DNA of 64,000 nt from Methylocapsa sp. D3K7 (GTDB lineage Bacteria > Pseudomonadota > Alphaproteobacteria > Rhizobiales > Beijerinckiaceae), in NCBI RefSeq assembly GCF_029855125.1, contig NZ_CP123229.1, forward strand, positions 1 to 64,000, written 5' to 3'. The position numbers and the translations under genes are program-made. Below the pieces are notes generated by a model. That model was not told where the DNA came from and searched no databases. It saw nothing but the letters and a program-made list of their open reading frames with translations. This document shows positions 20,869 through 31,174 of the stretch, one piece after another. How positions within the stretch are numbered: position 1 is the first letter of the stretch; every line of letters begins with the position of its first letter.

Positions 20869-21810
20869 ATGTCCATTGCGCGCTTGCCGCCGCAAATCGA
20901 AGCGTTTCTCGAAATGATCGCGGCTGAGCGCGGCGCTTCCAAAAACACTCAGGACGCTTATGCCCGCGACCTCGCCGATTACGCCACTGTCCTTGCTGAC
21001 GCGGGAAAGTCGCTGGAGAATGTCACGACTGGCGATATTCGCGCTTATCTGTCCGTGCTTGCGAAACGCGGTCTCAAACCTGCGTCAAGCGCAAGGAAAC
21101 TTTCTTCGATCCGCCAGTTCCACCGGTTTCTCGTCACCGATAGGCGCCGGGACGACAATCCCGCGCTGATCATCGAGGCGCCAAGATCCGGCCGCGGTCT
21201 GCCAAAGATCTTGTCCGTCGCTGAGGTCGATCACTTGCTGAACGTTTCCAAGGAGGGCCTCGACGATGGCGCCCGTCCCGCAGCGGAACGTTTGCGCGCT
21301 TTGCGCACGGCGTGTCTGATTGAGCTGCTCTACGCAACGGGCTTGCGGGTTTCCGAGCTTGTTGCGGTGCCAGCACATGCGGCGCAAACCAAAGATCCCT
21401 TCCTCCATGTTCGGGGAAAGGGTGGGCGCGAGAGGCTAGTACCGCTCTCCGCAGCGGCGCGCGAGAGTATTGCGGCCTATCGCGCGTTTCTCGACAAAAC
21501 CTGCATCAATCTGTCCCTCAGCCCGTGGCTGTTTCCCGCCGACGGAGCCAGCGGCCACCTGACGCGTCAGGCTTTCGCCCGCGATCTTAAGGCATGCGCG
21601 GCGGCGGCTGGGATTGCGCCCTCACGGATCAGTCCGCATGTGCTCCGTCACGCTTTCGCAAGCCACCTTTTGCAAAATGGCGCTGATTTACGCATCGTGC
21701 AGGAATTGCTCGGGCACGCCGATATTTCAACGACGCAGATCTACACCCATGTGTTGGATGAACGCATGAAAGCCATGGTGCGGGACCTACACCCTCTGAG
21801 CGGCGGCTGA
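20869..21810 (+). CDS. xerD: site-specific tyrosine recombinase XerD
   Basis: XerD works with XerC at dif to resolve chromosome dimers. The N-terminal SAM-like core-binding domain is followed by the catalytic domain. Arg is seen in ATGLRVSELV, Lys in RGKGGRERLVPL, HVLRHAFASHLL supplies His and Arg, LLGHADISTTQIYTHV supplies His and Tyr. Length of 313 residues and the position next to a housekeeping block favour cellular XerD rather than a phage integrase. Confidence 0.9.
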   Translation: MSIARLPPQIEAFLEMIAAERGASKNTQDAYARDLADYATVLADAGKSLENVTTGDIRAYLSVLAKRGLKPASSARKLSSIRQFHRFLVTDRRRDDNPALIIEAPRSGRGLPKILSVAEVDHLLNVSKEGLDDGARPAAERLRALRTACLIELLYATGLRVSELVAVPAHAAQTKDPFLHVRGKGGRERLVPLSAAARESIAAYRAFLDKTCINLSLSPWLFPADGASGHLTRQAFARDLKACAAAAGIAPSRISPHVLRHAFASHLLQNGADLRIVQELLGHADISTTQIYTHVLDERMKAMVRDLHPLSGG

Positions 21811-21821
21811 GCCGCGGCAGC

Positions 21822-22742
21822 TCAATGCATCAATTTCTCGCTCGCCGGGTCGGAAACGGTGACGAGTGCCGCGGGAACTTCCGTGCCAAGCCAGGGAAGT
21901 TCCCTGGGGGTGCCTTTTGTCCGCAGGGGAGTCACCGTCACGCATAAGGGTGACGGTTGACGCCCGTGACAAATCCAAATTCGTCCGCCGGGGCCGTTTG
22001 GGGAGAGAGCCTTAGGCGCGCAGGACGCAATCAACCCTTGCAATGAGGCCGAGCCGCAGATGCCATGCAGGCAGCCGCTCGAGATCGTCAATCCACGCCC
22101 GGATTCCAGCAGCGTCCGGGCCGCGGCATTGGCATAGAGCAGCCTCGCGGCGCCATCGACCAGCATCACACTCCGCGGCAAGCCCTCAAGCCGTTCCGGC
22201 GCCGCATTGTGATCGAGATCGCGCATCCAGAGCTCGTTATGAATGCGTATGGCGCGATTGATATGCGGCAGCGCGGAATTGAAAACATGCGCTTGCTCGC
22301 TCGTGATATCGTCGTTCCCGGGAGCATTGGCAACGCTGACCACGATTGAGACTTGATTGCCGAGCATCACATTGGCGCCCATAAACCCAATCCCAAACTT
22401 TGCTGGGCGCATCCATTCGTTGAAGAAGGAGCTCGCAAGGAGCTCATCCCGGGGGAGCAGACTGTCTAGCAGGTAGATTTTGCCCACGGGCCAACCAATC
22501 GTGCGGGGCAAAAGCGGATTATGGAAAGCCCAATATTTTTTGAAGACAGCGTCCATGGCTGGGTCGGTACGCGGCGCGATCGAGTCATAGGTGTGGACCC
22601 TGCGGTCTAATTTGAGCAAACCGATTTGCGCCATTCCCATGGTGTCGGCGAGTCTTGTTAGTGCCGTCTCCCATGAAGCGCTGTCGAAAGCAGCCTCATA
22701 GATCGCATCTATCAAGCCTAGAAGCTCGTCTTCTGCGCCCAT
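21822..22742 (-). CDS. LuxR-type sensor protein lacking its HTH domain
   Basis: The sequence resembles the N-terminal and PAS-like parts of a helix-turn-helix regulator family common in Bradyrhizobium and relatives (LLGLIDAIYEAAFD, MLVDGAARLLYANAAARTLL). Homologs usually continue past the TVTPLR...ALVTVSDP segment into a C-terminal LuxR HTH. Here the frame stops at residue 306 (ASEKLMH), 11 bp from the convergent xerD end, so the DNA-binding domain is absent. The ATG at 22742 has GAGG 9 bases upstream. It may be a remnant or a stand-alone sensor. Confidence 0.55.
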   Translation of the reverse strand: MGAEDELLGLIDAIYEAAFDSASWETALTRLADTMGMAQIGLLKLDRRVHTYDSIAPRTDPAMDAVFKKYWAFHNPLLPRTIGWPVGKIYLLDSLLPRDELLASSFFNEWMRPAKFGIGFMGANVMLGNQVSIVVSVANAPGNDDITSEQAHVFNSALPHINRAIRIHNELWMRDLDHNAAPERLEGLPRSVMLVDGAARLLYANAAARTLLESGRGLTISSGCLHGICGSASLQGLIASCAPKALSPNGPGGRIWICHGRQPSPLCVTVTPLRTKGTPRELPWLGTEVPAALVTVSDPASEKLMH

Positions 22743-23103
22743 CGCGAACCTCAACCACACTGTACCAAGCTTATGTGGATAGCGATCAGATTGAATGTAT
22801 GAATAAGCCGCGCCTCGCGCAACGAAACGCACAGCTGGCTGACACCCGCTACATTTAATAACCCTATCAATTATTTGCGGCAAATTAAGAGAGTTAACCG
22901 CAACCATTGCCATAGGATGCGCTCACAAATAGGTGATTTCCAGCGGCGGGCGGTGAGCTAACGCCCGCTGTCTTAACCGTAGAGTGTTCGCTTGAACGGC
23001 GGGTGGAAATAATGCTAATGAGCAGCCTCAAGGGAGCCAAGGGAAAGCGGTGGCCGCCGATTGCCGGGCTCAAGACAAAAGAACTCGCCGGGAGGAAGTG
23101 ACG

Positions 23104-23658
23104 ATGGCGCGACCTACTCCACCTGGAAAAGGCACGACCCCACCAAAGCGCACAAGAATCGGAACTCTCGATATCATTATCGTGATTCTGGGTGTCGTTT
23201 TCATCATTGGCTACAATCGGTTGAGCATTGCGAAACTGCAACGCTCCCTCCCCAATGCGAACAGTCAAATCGTTGGGGAGTGGAAGTCGACTCGTGGGCC
23301 GGAACATCTCGTCTTTCGAACTGACAAAAGCGTTAGCATGATTTTCCCGACTCCCGCGCCGGCCACGCCTTCCGCTTCGCAGACGGAGGCTCCGGCGCAA
23401 ATGGCGCCCGCGCCAGAAGCTGAAGCGGGCGCGGCACTGACGGCTCCGGAAACCGCCGCGCCGCTCGTCGGCAAGTATCAGCTCTCGGAAGCGGGAAAAG
23501 TGTTTCTCGACCTCTCGAATGGAAAAAGATATTCGACGATCATCACGCCGCAAAATAAGAACCGCTTCGACCTCATTGATGGTTATACCGACGCGGTGAC
23601 AACGTTCGAGCGGGTGCCGCCGGGAGAGGGAGAGCCAAAAGAAGCAACGTCCCCTTAG
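23104..23658 (+). CDS. membrane-anchored protein of unknown function
   Basis: After a basic Pro-rich cytosolic start (MARPTPPGKG, KRTR) comes one hydrophobic helix (LDIIIVILGVVFIIGYN). The rest is periplasmic and reads like a small beta-rich domain (IVGEWKSTRGPEHLVFRTDKSV, GKYQLSEAGKVFLDLSNGKRYS), interrupted by an Ala/Pro/Glu-rich loop at about residues 81-118. The pattern of 'new weight, display, expected' repeats resembles lipocalin-like stress-response domains, but I do not assign a family. GGAGG before the ATG at 23104 fixes the start. Confidence 0.6.
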   Translation: MARPTPPGKGTTPPKRTRIGTLDIIIVILGVVFIIGYNRLSIAKLQRSLPNANSQIVGEWKSTRGPEHLVFRTDKSVSMIFPTPAPATPSASQTEAPAQMAPAPEAEAGAALTAPETAAPLVGKYQLSEAGKVFLDLSNGKRYSTIITPQNKNRFDLIDGYTDAVTTFERVPPGEGEPKEATSP

Positions 23659-23833
23659 GAATATGATCCGCAGTTGCAGAGTTTTTCGATAAGATCGCGC
23701 GGCAGAACAAAAACTAGGCTTAAACGTGGAGCGGCCATTCTCTCGAAGGTGCCATTTCAGGCCCCGGAAACCCGGAACACCGGCCTCGACAAGCCGGGAG
23801 GTCTCGTGTAGAGCCTCTGGCTCAACTTAAAAC

Positions 23834-23849
23834 AGCGTATATAAACGCT
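23834..23849 (+). promoter_or_regulatory. small hairpin in the rplS leader
   Basis: AGCGT and ACGCT flank the 6-nt ATATAA about 40 bp before the rplS start. A second short stem (CCGGC/GCCGG) lies near 23780. They may belong to the leader of the ribosomal protein gene, but no known L19 regulatory element was recognised. Confidence 0.25.
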
Positions 23850-23887
23850 CGCCCGGACCAATCCGGCGATTCTTGAGGTTTGATCCA

Positions 23888-24340
23888 ATGAATATCATCG
23901 CGGAGCTCGAGGCCGAGCAGGCTGCCAAGCTTTTGGCTGGCAAGACAATCCCGCCGTTTCAGCCGGGCGATACCGTCGTCGTCAATGTCAAGGTCAAGGA
24001 AGGCGAACGCACCCGCGTCCAGGCTTATGAGGGCGTCTGTATCGCCCGCAATGGCGGCGGCATCAACGAAAGCTTCACTGTCCGGAAGATATCCTACGGC
24101 GAGGGCGTCGAAAGGGTTTTCCCGATTTATTCGCCAAACATCGATTCAATCAAAGTCATTCGGCGCGGCAAGGTTCGGCGCGCGAAACTTTATTACCTTC
24201 GCGACCGGCGTGGCAAGTCAGCACGTATCGCCGAAAAGATGGAGTCCCCCGCCGCCAAGGCCGCCCGCGAGGTGACCCAGAAAGCAACCAAGGCCGCTGC
24301 GAAGGCCAAGAAAGCCGCAGCCGGCGCCCCAACGGAATAG
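23888..24340 (+). CDS. rplS: 50S ribosomal protein L19
   Basis: L19 sits at the 30S-50S interface. The core [29 protein letters not shown] and [23 protein letters not shown] are characteristic. The C-terminus has an Ala/Lys-rich extension typical of alphaproteobacterial L19. The ATG at 23888 ([11 protein letters not shown]) has a GAGGT upstream; the frame opens 5 codons earlier. The usual neighbours rimM and trmD are not seen directly before it. Confidence 0.96.
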   Translation: MNIIAELEAEQAAKLLAGKTIPPFQPGDTVVVNVKVKEGERTRVQAYEGVCIARNGGGINESFTVRKISYGEGVERVFPIYSPNIDSIKVIRRGKVRRAKLYYLRDRRGKSARIAEKMESPAAKAAREVTQKATKAAAKAKKAAAGAPTE

Positions 24341-24353
24341 GCTCGGTTTCCCC

Positions 24354-24752
24354 TTATAACGGCGCGTTCAAGATCCAGCGATGCCCGAACGGGTCGCGAA
24401 GCGTCGCGACCCTCGTGCCCCAAAATGAATTCGTCGGATTGGTCTCGCCTTTGGCGCCGAGACTGGTGGCTTTCGCGAAAATAGTGTCCACCATCTTGGC
24501 CTCGGCATATTCCAAGCTGACGGAGGAGGTCGCCAGTTCGCCGGGGAGTGGTACCCGCGTGTGACCGAATTCGGAAAACGCATCGGACAGCATCACCGAG
24601 CCGCCGTTGATGTCGAGCTCGCAATGCAGGATGCGGAGACCATCGAACGAGGGCATGAGCGCCTTTTGCCGCGCGCCGAAAACCGCGGTGTAAAAGGCGA
24701 TCGCCGCCATCGCGGGGGATACAGTGAGATAGGGCGCAACGGGCGGGCGCAT
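24354..24752 (-). CDS. VOC family protein (PhnB/glyoxalase-like)
   Basis: A vicinal-oxygen-chelate protein of 132 residues. It begins with the typical YLTVSPAMAAIAFYTAVFGA and ends with TRVATLRDPFGHRWILN, like PhnB-type glyoxalase/bleomycin-resistance proteins. The Glu in HCELDINGG and His in GHRW are plausible metal ligands. Substrate unknown. It converges with rplS (13 bp apart) and diverges from leuC. Confidence 0.85.
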   Translation of the reverse strand: MRPPVAPYLTVSPAMAAIAFYTAVFGARQKALMPSFDGLRILHCELDINGGSVMLSDAFSEFGHTRVPLPGELATSSVSLEYAEAKMVDTIFAKATSLGAKGETNPTNSFWGTRVATLRDPFGHRWILNAPL

Positions 24753-24882
24753 ATGTTCCTCCGCGTAAAGGTCAACAAGGAGTGCAAGGGTACTTCCCCC
24801 CGCCGCCGCTTGCGAGTAAGAACTGCCACTCTAAATTGTATTTTTGCAAGTGCCGCGTCGGGCGGCGAACAGGGAAATGCGC

Positions 24883-26289
<1,407 letters not shown>

Positions 26290-26398
26290 GCCCAATCGGG
26301 TTCAACTTGACAATAGCGAGCCATTTGCCGAGATCGCGCCTGTGATTTCCCTTTAGGCGCGCCAGACGTCGATCACGAGACGCCCGGAAGAGGCAAGA

Positions 26399-27406
26399 AT
26401 GACTCGTTCAAGACGCGAATTTTTAAAGACCGCCGCCGCGACCACGACTTTAACTTCGATCCCGCTGGCCGCGGCGGCGGACGCAACGAATGCGGCAGGA
26501 CTCCCGGCCCAAACGATCGGCCTTTTCGAGGCTTTACCCGGCGATAAAGCTCTAAAAATATATGCGCCCACGGTTGGTCTCAAACCAGGGATCTTGATTC
26601 AATCCAACGCAAGCAAAATGCTTTTCGTTGCCAGTGCGATCAAGACGTTTGTCCTTTGCACGGCGTTACGCCAGATCGATTCGCCCGACATTGTACATAC
26701 TCTCGAAGACACGGAGCTTACGCTCGACGACACCGTTTGGTCGTTCGGCAGTCCGGCTTTCAATCCGCCAAATCTCACCGGTGTCGTCTCCGAGCGGACG
26801 ACGCTTGAAGCCATGATTACCCGCAGCGATAACACGGCGACGGACATGGCGTTCAAGCTTGCGGGCGCCAACAATGTCCGCGCCTTTATCGCCGCCGCCG
26901 GTCTCAAGAATACGCTCGTCCCCGACAGCACCCGCGCTCTTACTGGCTATCTCTTCGGTGCCGCGAATTATAAGACAGTCACCTGGGCGCAACTCCTTCA
27001 GGTGGTTCAGGGGCCAATCGTCCATCCCTTTCTCAACAGCGTCGAAACGCTGGCGTCTTCAGCCGACGATCTTACCTCCTATTATTCACGCGCGCTGCAG
27101 GGTGCGTTCTTCCAGCATGCCGAAACACTGAATGAATTCCGGCGCATTCTTACCCTCTGCGACTTTATTTACCTCGTGCCGCTACCGCTGGGCGTGAGCG
27201 CTTATGCCAAGAGCGGCAATGCCGACTTTCCTAGTTTCCACGCGCGGTCCATCGCAGGGGGTATGTTTTTTTCGGGGCGCTGGGTCTATTTTGCTTTCAT
27301 CATCAACTGGTATGCGGCCAATCAGGATGATTCGCAGACCGTGAACGCATTCTTTGCTGCCATTCATCTAACGCTCACGCGAATCAGAGATCGTCTTTCG
27401 GTGTAA
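26399..27406 (+). CDS. Tat-exported class A beta-lactamase-like serine hydrolase
   Basis: The N-terminus is a twin-arginine-like signal (SRREFLKTAAATTT) followed by an Ala-rich cleavage region. The mature part has the penicillin-recognising motifs: SAIK (Ser79-Lys82), SDN (about 143-145) and KSG (in SAYAKSGNAD). This is the class A beta-lactamase arrangement, but I see no clear ExxxN omega-loop motif, so hydrolysis of antibiotics cannot be assumed. It follows leuC after about 110 bp and may be a peptidoglycan or ester hydrolase. Confidence 0.75.
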   Translation: MTRSRREFLKTAAATTTLTSIPLAAAADATNAAGLPAQTIGLFEALPGDKALKIYAPTVGLKPGILIQSNASKMLFVASAIKTFVLCTALRQIDSPDIVHTLEDTELTLDDTVWSFGSPAFNPPNLTGVVSERTTLEAMITRSDNTATDMAFKLAGANNVRAFIAAAGLKNTLVPDSTRALTGYLFGAANYKTVTWAQLLQVVQGPIVHPFLNSVETLASSADDLTSYYSRALQGAFFQHAETLNEFRRILTLCDFIYLVPLPLGVSAYAKSGNADFPSFHARSIAGGMFFSGRWVYFAFIINWYAANQDDSQTVNAFFAAIHLTLTRIRDRLSV

Positions 27407-27505
27407 TATGCGAGCAAGCGTGGCGTGCGAACGCATAGCTGACATGGGCGGCGCACCAAGTGATGCCTATGCATCCACCATCATGCGCTGACTTGGAGAC
27501 ACATC

Positions 27506-28381
27506 ATGGATGTTGGTTTCATCGGCCTCGGCAATATGGGTGCGGCGATGGCCTGCAGCCTTCTCAAGGCCGGCCATAAGGTCACTGTCTACAACCGCAC
27601 GCGTTCCAAGGCGGAGGCTTTGGCGGGGGAGGGGGCGCGCGTCGCGGCGAGCATCGCCGATGCTTGCCGTGGCGAGGTGGTGCTCAGCATGCTTGCCGAT
27701 GATCATGCCGTTGAAGGCGTGGTGTGCGGGGAGGGCGGCATTCTGCACTCGCTTGCCGAAGAACGCATCCACATCTCCATGAGCACCATCAGTGTCGCGC
27801 TGTCAGAGCGTTTGGCCAGATTGCATAAAGAAAAACATCAGACCTATGCAACAGCGACCGTGTTCGGGCGACCCGAAGCTGCGGCGGCGGGGAAGCTCTT
27901 TGTGGTTGCCGCCGGTCCCGTAAAGGCGATCGAAAAATGTCAAACATTGTTCGACGCGATGGGACAAAAGACCTTTGTCGTCGGCGAAAAGGCCGACGAC
28001 GCAAATCTCGTCAAGTTGAGCGGCAATTTCCTCATCGCCGCGACCATCGAGAGTCTTGGGGAAGCGGTCGCGCTTGTCCGCAAATCAGGAATCGACGCGC
28101 ATCGCTTTGTCGAAATCCTGACCGGCACCCTCTTCTCGGCACCGGTCTATAACACCTATGGCGCGATCATCGCGAGTGAAACCTATGACCCGGCCGGGTT
28201 CAAGATGGCGCTGGGTCTCAAGGACATAAAACTCGCTCTGGCCGCCGCCGAGACTTTGAATGTCCCTTTGCCCATCGCGAGCTTGGTCCGCGACCATTTT
28301 CTATCCGGCCTGGCGCAGGGTCAAGGCGACAGCGACTGGGCGGCTCTGGCGAGGATCGCCGCGAAGAATTCGGGACTGTGA
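27506..28381 (+). CDS. NAD(P)-dependent beta-hydroxyacid dehydrogenase
   Basis: A member of the 3-hydroxyisobutyrate dehydrogenase / GLYR1 family that reduces small aldehydo-acids or oxidises hydroxyacids. It shows the Rossmann start VGFIGLGNMGAAMA, the substrate loop after ISMSTIS, and the catalytic Lys in ANLVKLSGNFLIAA. The length of 291 residues is normal. The exact substrate (3-hydroxyisobutyrate, tartronate semialdehyde, succinic semialdehyde) cannot be decided. Confidence 0.9.
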   Translation: MDVGFIGLGNMGAAMACSLLKAGHKVTVYNRTRSKAEALAGEGARVAASIADACRGEVVLSMLADDHAVEGVVCGEGGILHSLAEERIHISMSTISVALSERLARLHKEKHQTYATATVFGRPEAAAAGKLFVVAAGPVKAIEKCQTLFDAMGQKTFVVGEKADDANLVKLSGNFLIAATIESLGEAVALVRKSGIDAHRFVEILTGTLFSAPVYNTYGAIIASETYDPAGFKMALGLKDIKLALAAAETLNVPLPIASLVRDHFLSGLAQGQGDSDWAALARIAAKNSGL

Positions 28382-28592
28382 TGATTTTATCAGACGAGGT
28401 CTGTCAAATAAGGAAGCAGTTGAAAAATATTTTTTTAGATGATGAGAAATATTTTAAGAAGCCTAGATTTTTGCAAGGGCGCTTGGCAATCGATACGCCG
28501 CCAGCCCATTTTTGCAATTGCACAAAAAAATTGATCGATCTTACCGGATCGAAGCGGGACCGTTGTGTTCGTCCTTGTAAGGTTTTTGGAGG

Positions 28593-28636
28593 AAATCGTA
28601 CCAAAACGTTTCACGTGAAACGATTTGGTACGATTT
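28593..28636. promoter_or_regulatory. parS-type ParB binding palindrome
   Basis: A 44-bp palindrome with a single A-A mismatch pair (28606/28623). The centre, CGTTTCACGTGAAACG at 28607-28622, contains the canonical ParB core GTTTCACGTGAAAC. The outer arms are AAATCGTACCAAA and its complement. It lies in the non-coding stretch 28382-28676, about 210 bp behind the dehydrogenase. Confidence 0.8.
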
Positions 28637-28676
28637 GAGCCCGCAATCGGACAATAATTTCAAAACGCAGGCAAAA

Positions 28677-29450
28677 TCAGTTCTTCGGTCCGACCATCGC
28701 AAAAATGGCGCCCTGCGGGTCGAGGGCATGCGCGATCCACCGGCCGCCGGGAACCTCCATGGGGCCGTGGATGATTTGGCCTCCCGCCTCCTTGACCCGT
28801 GCGATTGCCGCTTCGACGGACTCCACATTGAAATAATAGAGCCAGAACGGCGCTGGCGTTTGCGGCATCTTGGTCATCACGCCGCCGGCCTGTTCGCCAT
28901 GGATGGCAAAAAGCTGATAGACACCGAGTTCGCCCATCGGCATGGCTCCGTCCTTGGTCCAGCCAAACAGACCTGAATAAAAGTCGAAGGCGCTTGGCCC
29001 ATCTCCCGCATGCAATTCACGCCAGCCGATATGGCCGGGCGTTCCCAGCGTGACTGGTGCGGGTTCCTGGTCGCTATTCCCCTTGAAGAGGATGAAAACC
29101 GCGCCATGCGGATCGGCGGCCACCGCGAAACGGCCGACGCCCGGGATATCCTCGGGAGCGCGATGAATCGCACCGCCGGCGGCCTTGACGCGTTCCGCAT
29201 AAGCATCGACATCGTCGACCGCAATATAGCCAGACCAGTGCGGCGGCACCCCCATCGCGCGGGCCTCGTCCGGGATTGGCATCAAACCGCCAACCATCAC
29301 AGGCCCGGCGGAGAGTAGGATGTAGGAGCGATCGCTCATCCCGGAGTCTTTCGCGGTCCAGCCAATGACCCGCGCATAAAATGCTTCCGCGCCTTTGCTG
29401 TCGCTGGTCATCAAATCGTACCAGACAAATTTTCCTTGCGTTGCGGACAT
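28677..29450 (-). CDS. VOC family protein with two glyoxalase domains
   Basis: A two-domain vicinal-oxygen-chelate protein of 257 residues. The first half starts KFVWYDLMTSDSKGAEAFYARVIGW and the second IGWRELHAGDGPSAFDFYSGLFGW, a clear internal duplication. Each half ends in a DPxGAxF segment (DPHGAVFILFKG, DPQGAIFAMVGP). This type is often annotated as glyoxalase/bleomycin resistance or 27 kDa antigen-like; the substrate is unknown. It precedes the photolyase on the same strand after a gap of about 90 bp containing a small hairpin (29480-29500). Confidence 0.88.
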   Translation of the reverse strand: MSATQGKFVWYDLMTSDSKGAEAFYARVIGWTAKDSGMSDRSYILLSAGPVMVGGLMPIPDEARAMGVPPHWSGYIAVDDVDAYAERVKAAGGAIHRAPEDIPGVGRFAVAADPHGAVFILFKGNSDQEPAPVTLGTPGHIGWRELHAGDGPSAFDFYSGLFGWTKDGAMPMGELGVYQLFAIHGEQAGGVMTKMPQTPAPFWLYYFNVESVEAAIARVKEAGGQIIHGPMEVPGGRWIAHALDPQGAIFAMVGPKN

Positions 29451-29479
29451 AGGTTTACTCCCTGTTGCCGTTCGCGATG

Positions 29480-29500
29480 GTCATGGCATGCTACCATGAC
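29480..29500 (-). terminator. small hairpin between photolyase and VOC gene
   Basis: GTCATGG and CCATGAC flank a 7-nt loop in the 87-bp gap upstream of the VOC start and downstream of the photolyase stop. There is no T tract, so termination is doubtful. Confidence 0.25.
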
Positions 29501-29537
29501 GCCACGCTGTCATAGGCTCACTGCCATAGCGCTACAA

Positions 29538-31022
29538 TCACTCTTTGGTCCGCGCCAGCGCGGCAAGTGCCCGAGCCCGGCCTTCCGAGAGATCAACGAT
29601 GGGTTTTGGATAGGTCTCTCCCAACTTGATGCCCGTGGCCTTCAATGTTTCCACCGGTGCCTGCCAGGGTTTGTGGATCCATTTGTCTGGCAGTGTCGCA
29701 ATCTCGGGGACGTAACGGCGCACATAGACGCCATGAGGGTCGAATCTTTCCCCTTGCAGAACGGGATTGAAGATGCGGAAAAACGGCGCCGCATCGGCAC
29801 CCGAGCCGGCGACCCATTGCCAGTTCATCGGATTGTTCGCCGGATCGGCATCGCAGAGCGTGTCCCAAAACCATTCTTCGCCGGTCCGCCAATCCACCAA
29901 GAGATGCTTGATCAAGAACGACGCGGCAATCATCCGCACGCGGTTGTGCATATAACCTGTGGCCCAAAGTTCGCGCATTCCTGCATCGATGACCGGGTAG
30001 CCCGTCTCACCGGACTGCCAGGCCTTGAGTTCGGCGTTCTGCGGTTTGCGCCAGGGCATCGCATCGAAGCTCGCATTGAGATTATTGGTGGCGACATCGG
30101 GGTGGTGAAACAGCACATGGTAATTGAACTCGCGCCAACCGAGTTCGGCGCGAAATTTTTCCGCGCTCTTGGCCAAAGAGCCACGCGCCGCCGCATGATC
30201 GAGCGCATAAAAAATTTGCCGTGGGGAAATTTCGCCAAAACGCAGATGCGGCGACAGGCGCGACGTGCCATCCCTCGCGAGATCATCGCGGCCGGTTGTA
30301 TAGTCTCGCAGCGGTCCGTCGAGAAAAGCAGCCAGCCTTTCGTGCGCGCCGGTTTCGCCTGGCGTCCATGCCGCGCGCAGGCTGCTGGCCCAGTCCGGCC
30401 GCATGGGAAGCAGAGCAAGCTGAGCGAGGCTAACCCGCTTTGGACCGCCCAGCGGATAGGCCACCGCGTTGAGCCTGCCGGGCACTGCCAGCGGGTCGCC
30501 CGATGGCGGCAAAGTCCGCACGGCGCGCCAATAGGCGGAAAACACTTTGTAGGCGCCTCCGGATTTGGCGCGGGTCTCCCAAGGTTCATGCAAAAGGCTG
30601 CCAGCAAAACTCTTGGCGTCGATCCCAGCCTGGTGCAGCTCGGCTTTTATGGATGTATCCACTGCGATTTCGGCGCTTCCATAGCGGCGGCTCCAAAACA
30701 CGGCGCGGACGCTTGCTTCCTTTGCCAGTTCGGTGATGATTTCCTTGGCGCTCCCTTCAAAAATATCAAGGCGGCCGCCAAGCTTTTCGATACTCTTTCC
30801 CAAAGCAGCCAGCGAATGGTGCAGCCACCAGCGCGAAGCGCCACCGAGGGCGCGAAAGCCCTTGCTCTGTTCATCGAAGACGTAGACGCACAGAAGCGGG
30901 GCACCTGTTCTAGCGGCGCAGAGGGCCGCGTTGTCAGAAACGCGCAGATCATCCCGAAACCACATGATCGCCGGGGACGTGTGGTGGGGTTTACGAAGCG
31001 CTGCCATCGGGGGTTCTGCCAT
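29538..31022 (-). CDS. phrB: deoxyribodipyrimidine photolyase (class I)
   Basis: A light-driven FAD enzyme that repairs cyclobutane pyrimidine dimers. The N-terminal antenna domain starts IMWFRDDLRVSDNAAL. The C-terminal FAD domain has TSRLSPHLRFGEISPRQ, the GYPVIDAGMRELWATGYMHNRVRMIAASFLIKHL region and DPANNPMNWQWVAGSGADAAPFFRIFNP, all hallmarks. The ATG at 31022 is preferred over a TTG one codon earlier. It diverges from guaA with about 150 bp between. Confidence 0.95.
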   Translation of the reverse strand: MAEPPMAALRKPHHTSPAIMWFRDDLRVSDNAALCAARTGAPLLCVYVFDEQSKGFRALGGASRWWLHHSLAALGKSIEKLGGRLDIFEGSAKEIITELAKEASVRAVFWSRRYGSAEIAVDTSIKAELHQAGIDAKSFAGSLLHEPWETRAKSGGAYKVFSAYWRAVRTLPPSGDPLAVPGRLNAVAYPLGGPKRVSLAQLALLPMRPDWASSLRAAWTPGETGAHERLAAFLDGPLRDYTTGRDDLARDGTSRLSPHLRFGEISPRQIFYALDHAAARGSLAKSAEKFRAELGWREFNYHVLFHHPDVATNNLNASFDAMPWRKPQNAELKAWQSGETGYPVIDAGMRELWATGYMHNRVRMIAASFLIKHLLVDWRTGEEWFWDTLCDADPANNPMNWQWVAGSGADAAPFFRIFNPVLQGERFDPHGVYVRRYVPEIATLPDKWIHKPWQAPVETLKATGIKLGETYPKPIVDLSEGRARALAALARTKE

Positions 31023-31174
31023 CAATAACCAATGCAGGGCAATCGGCCTGCGGCGTCAAGGTTGCGCCGGTTAGCCAGAAAATTGTTCGGCGTGGGGGGC
31101 TAGGGCGAGGGCGGCTTGCGTCAACGGGAGGGATCGCCTAAGCGAACAGCTTGGCCCCCGAGATAGGTTTGCCG

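Noticed and set aside
21803..21815. Hairpin GCGGC-TGA-GCCGC at the xerD end
   Set aside because: Five-bp stem within the coding end and no T tract; not convincing as terminator.
23659..23887. Structured RNA or riboswitch before rplS
   Set aside because: Short stems exist, but they do not form a known riboswitch or SRP/tmRNA pattern.
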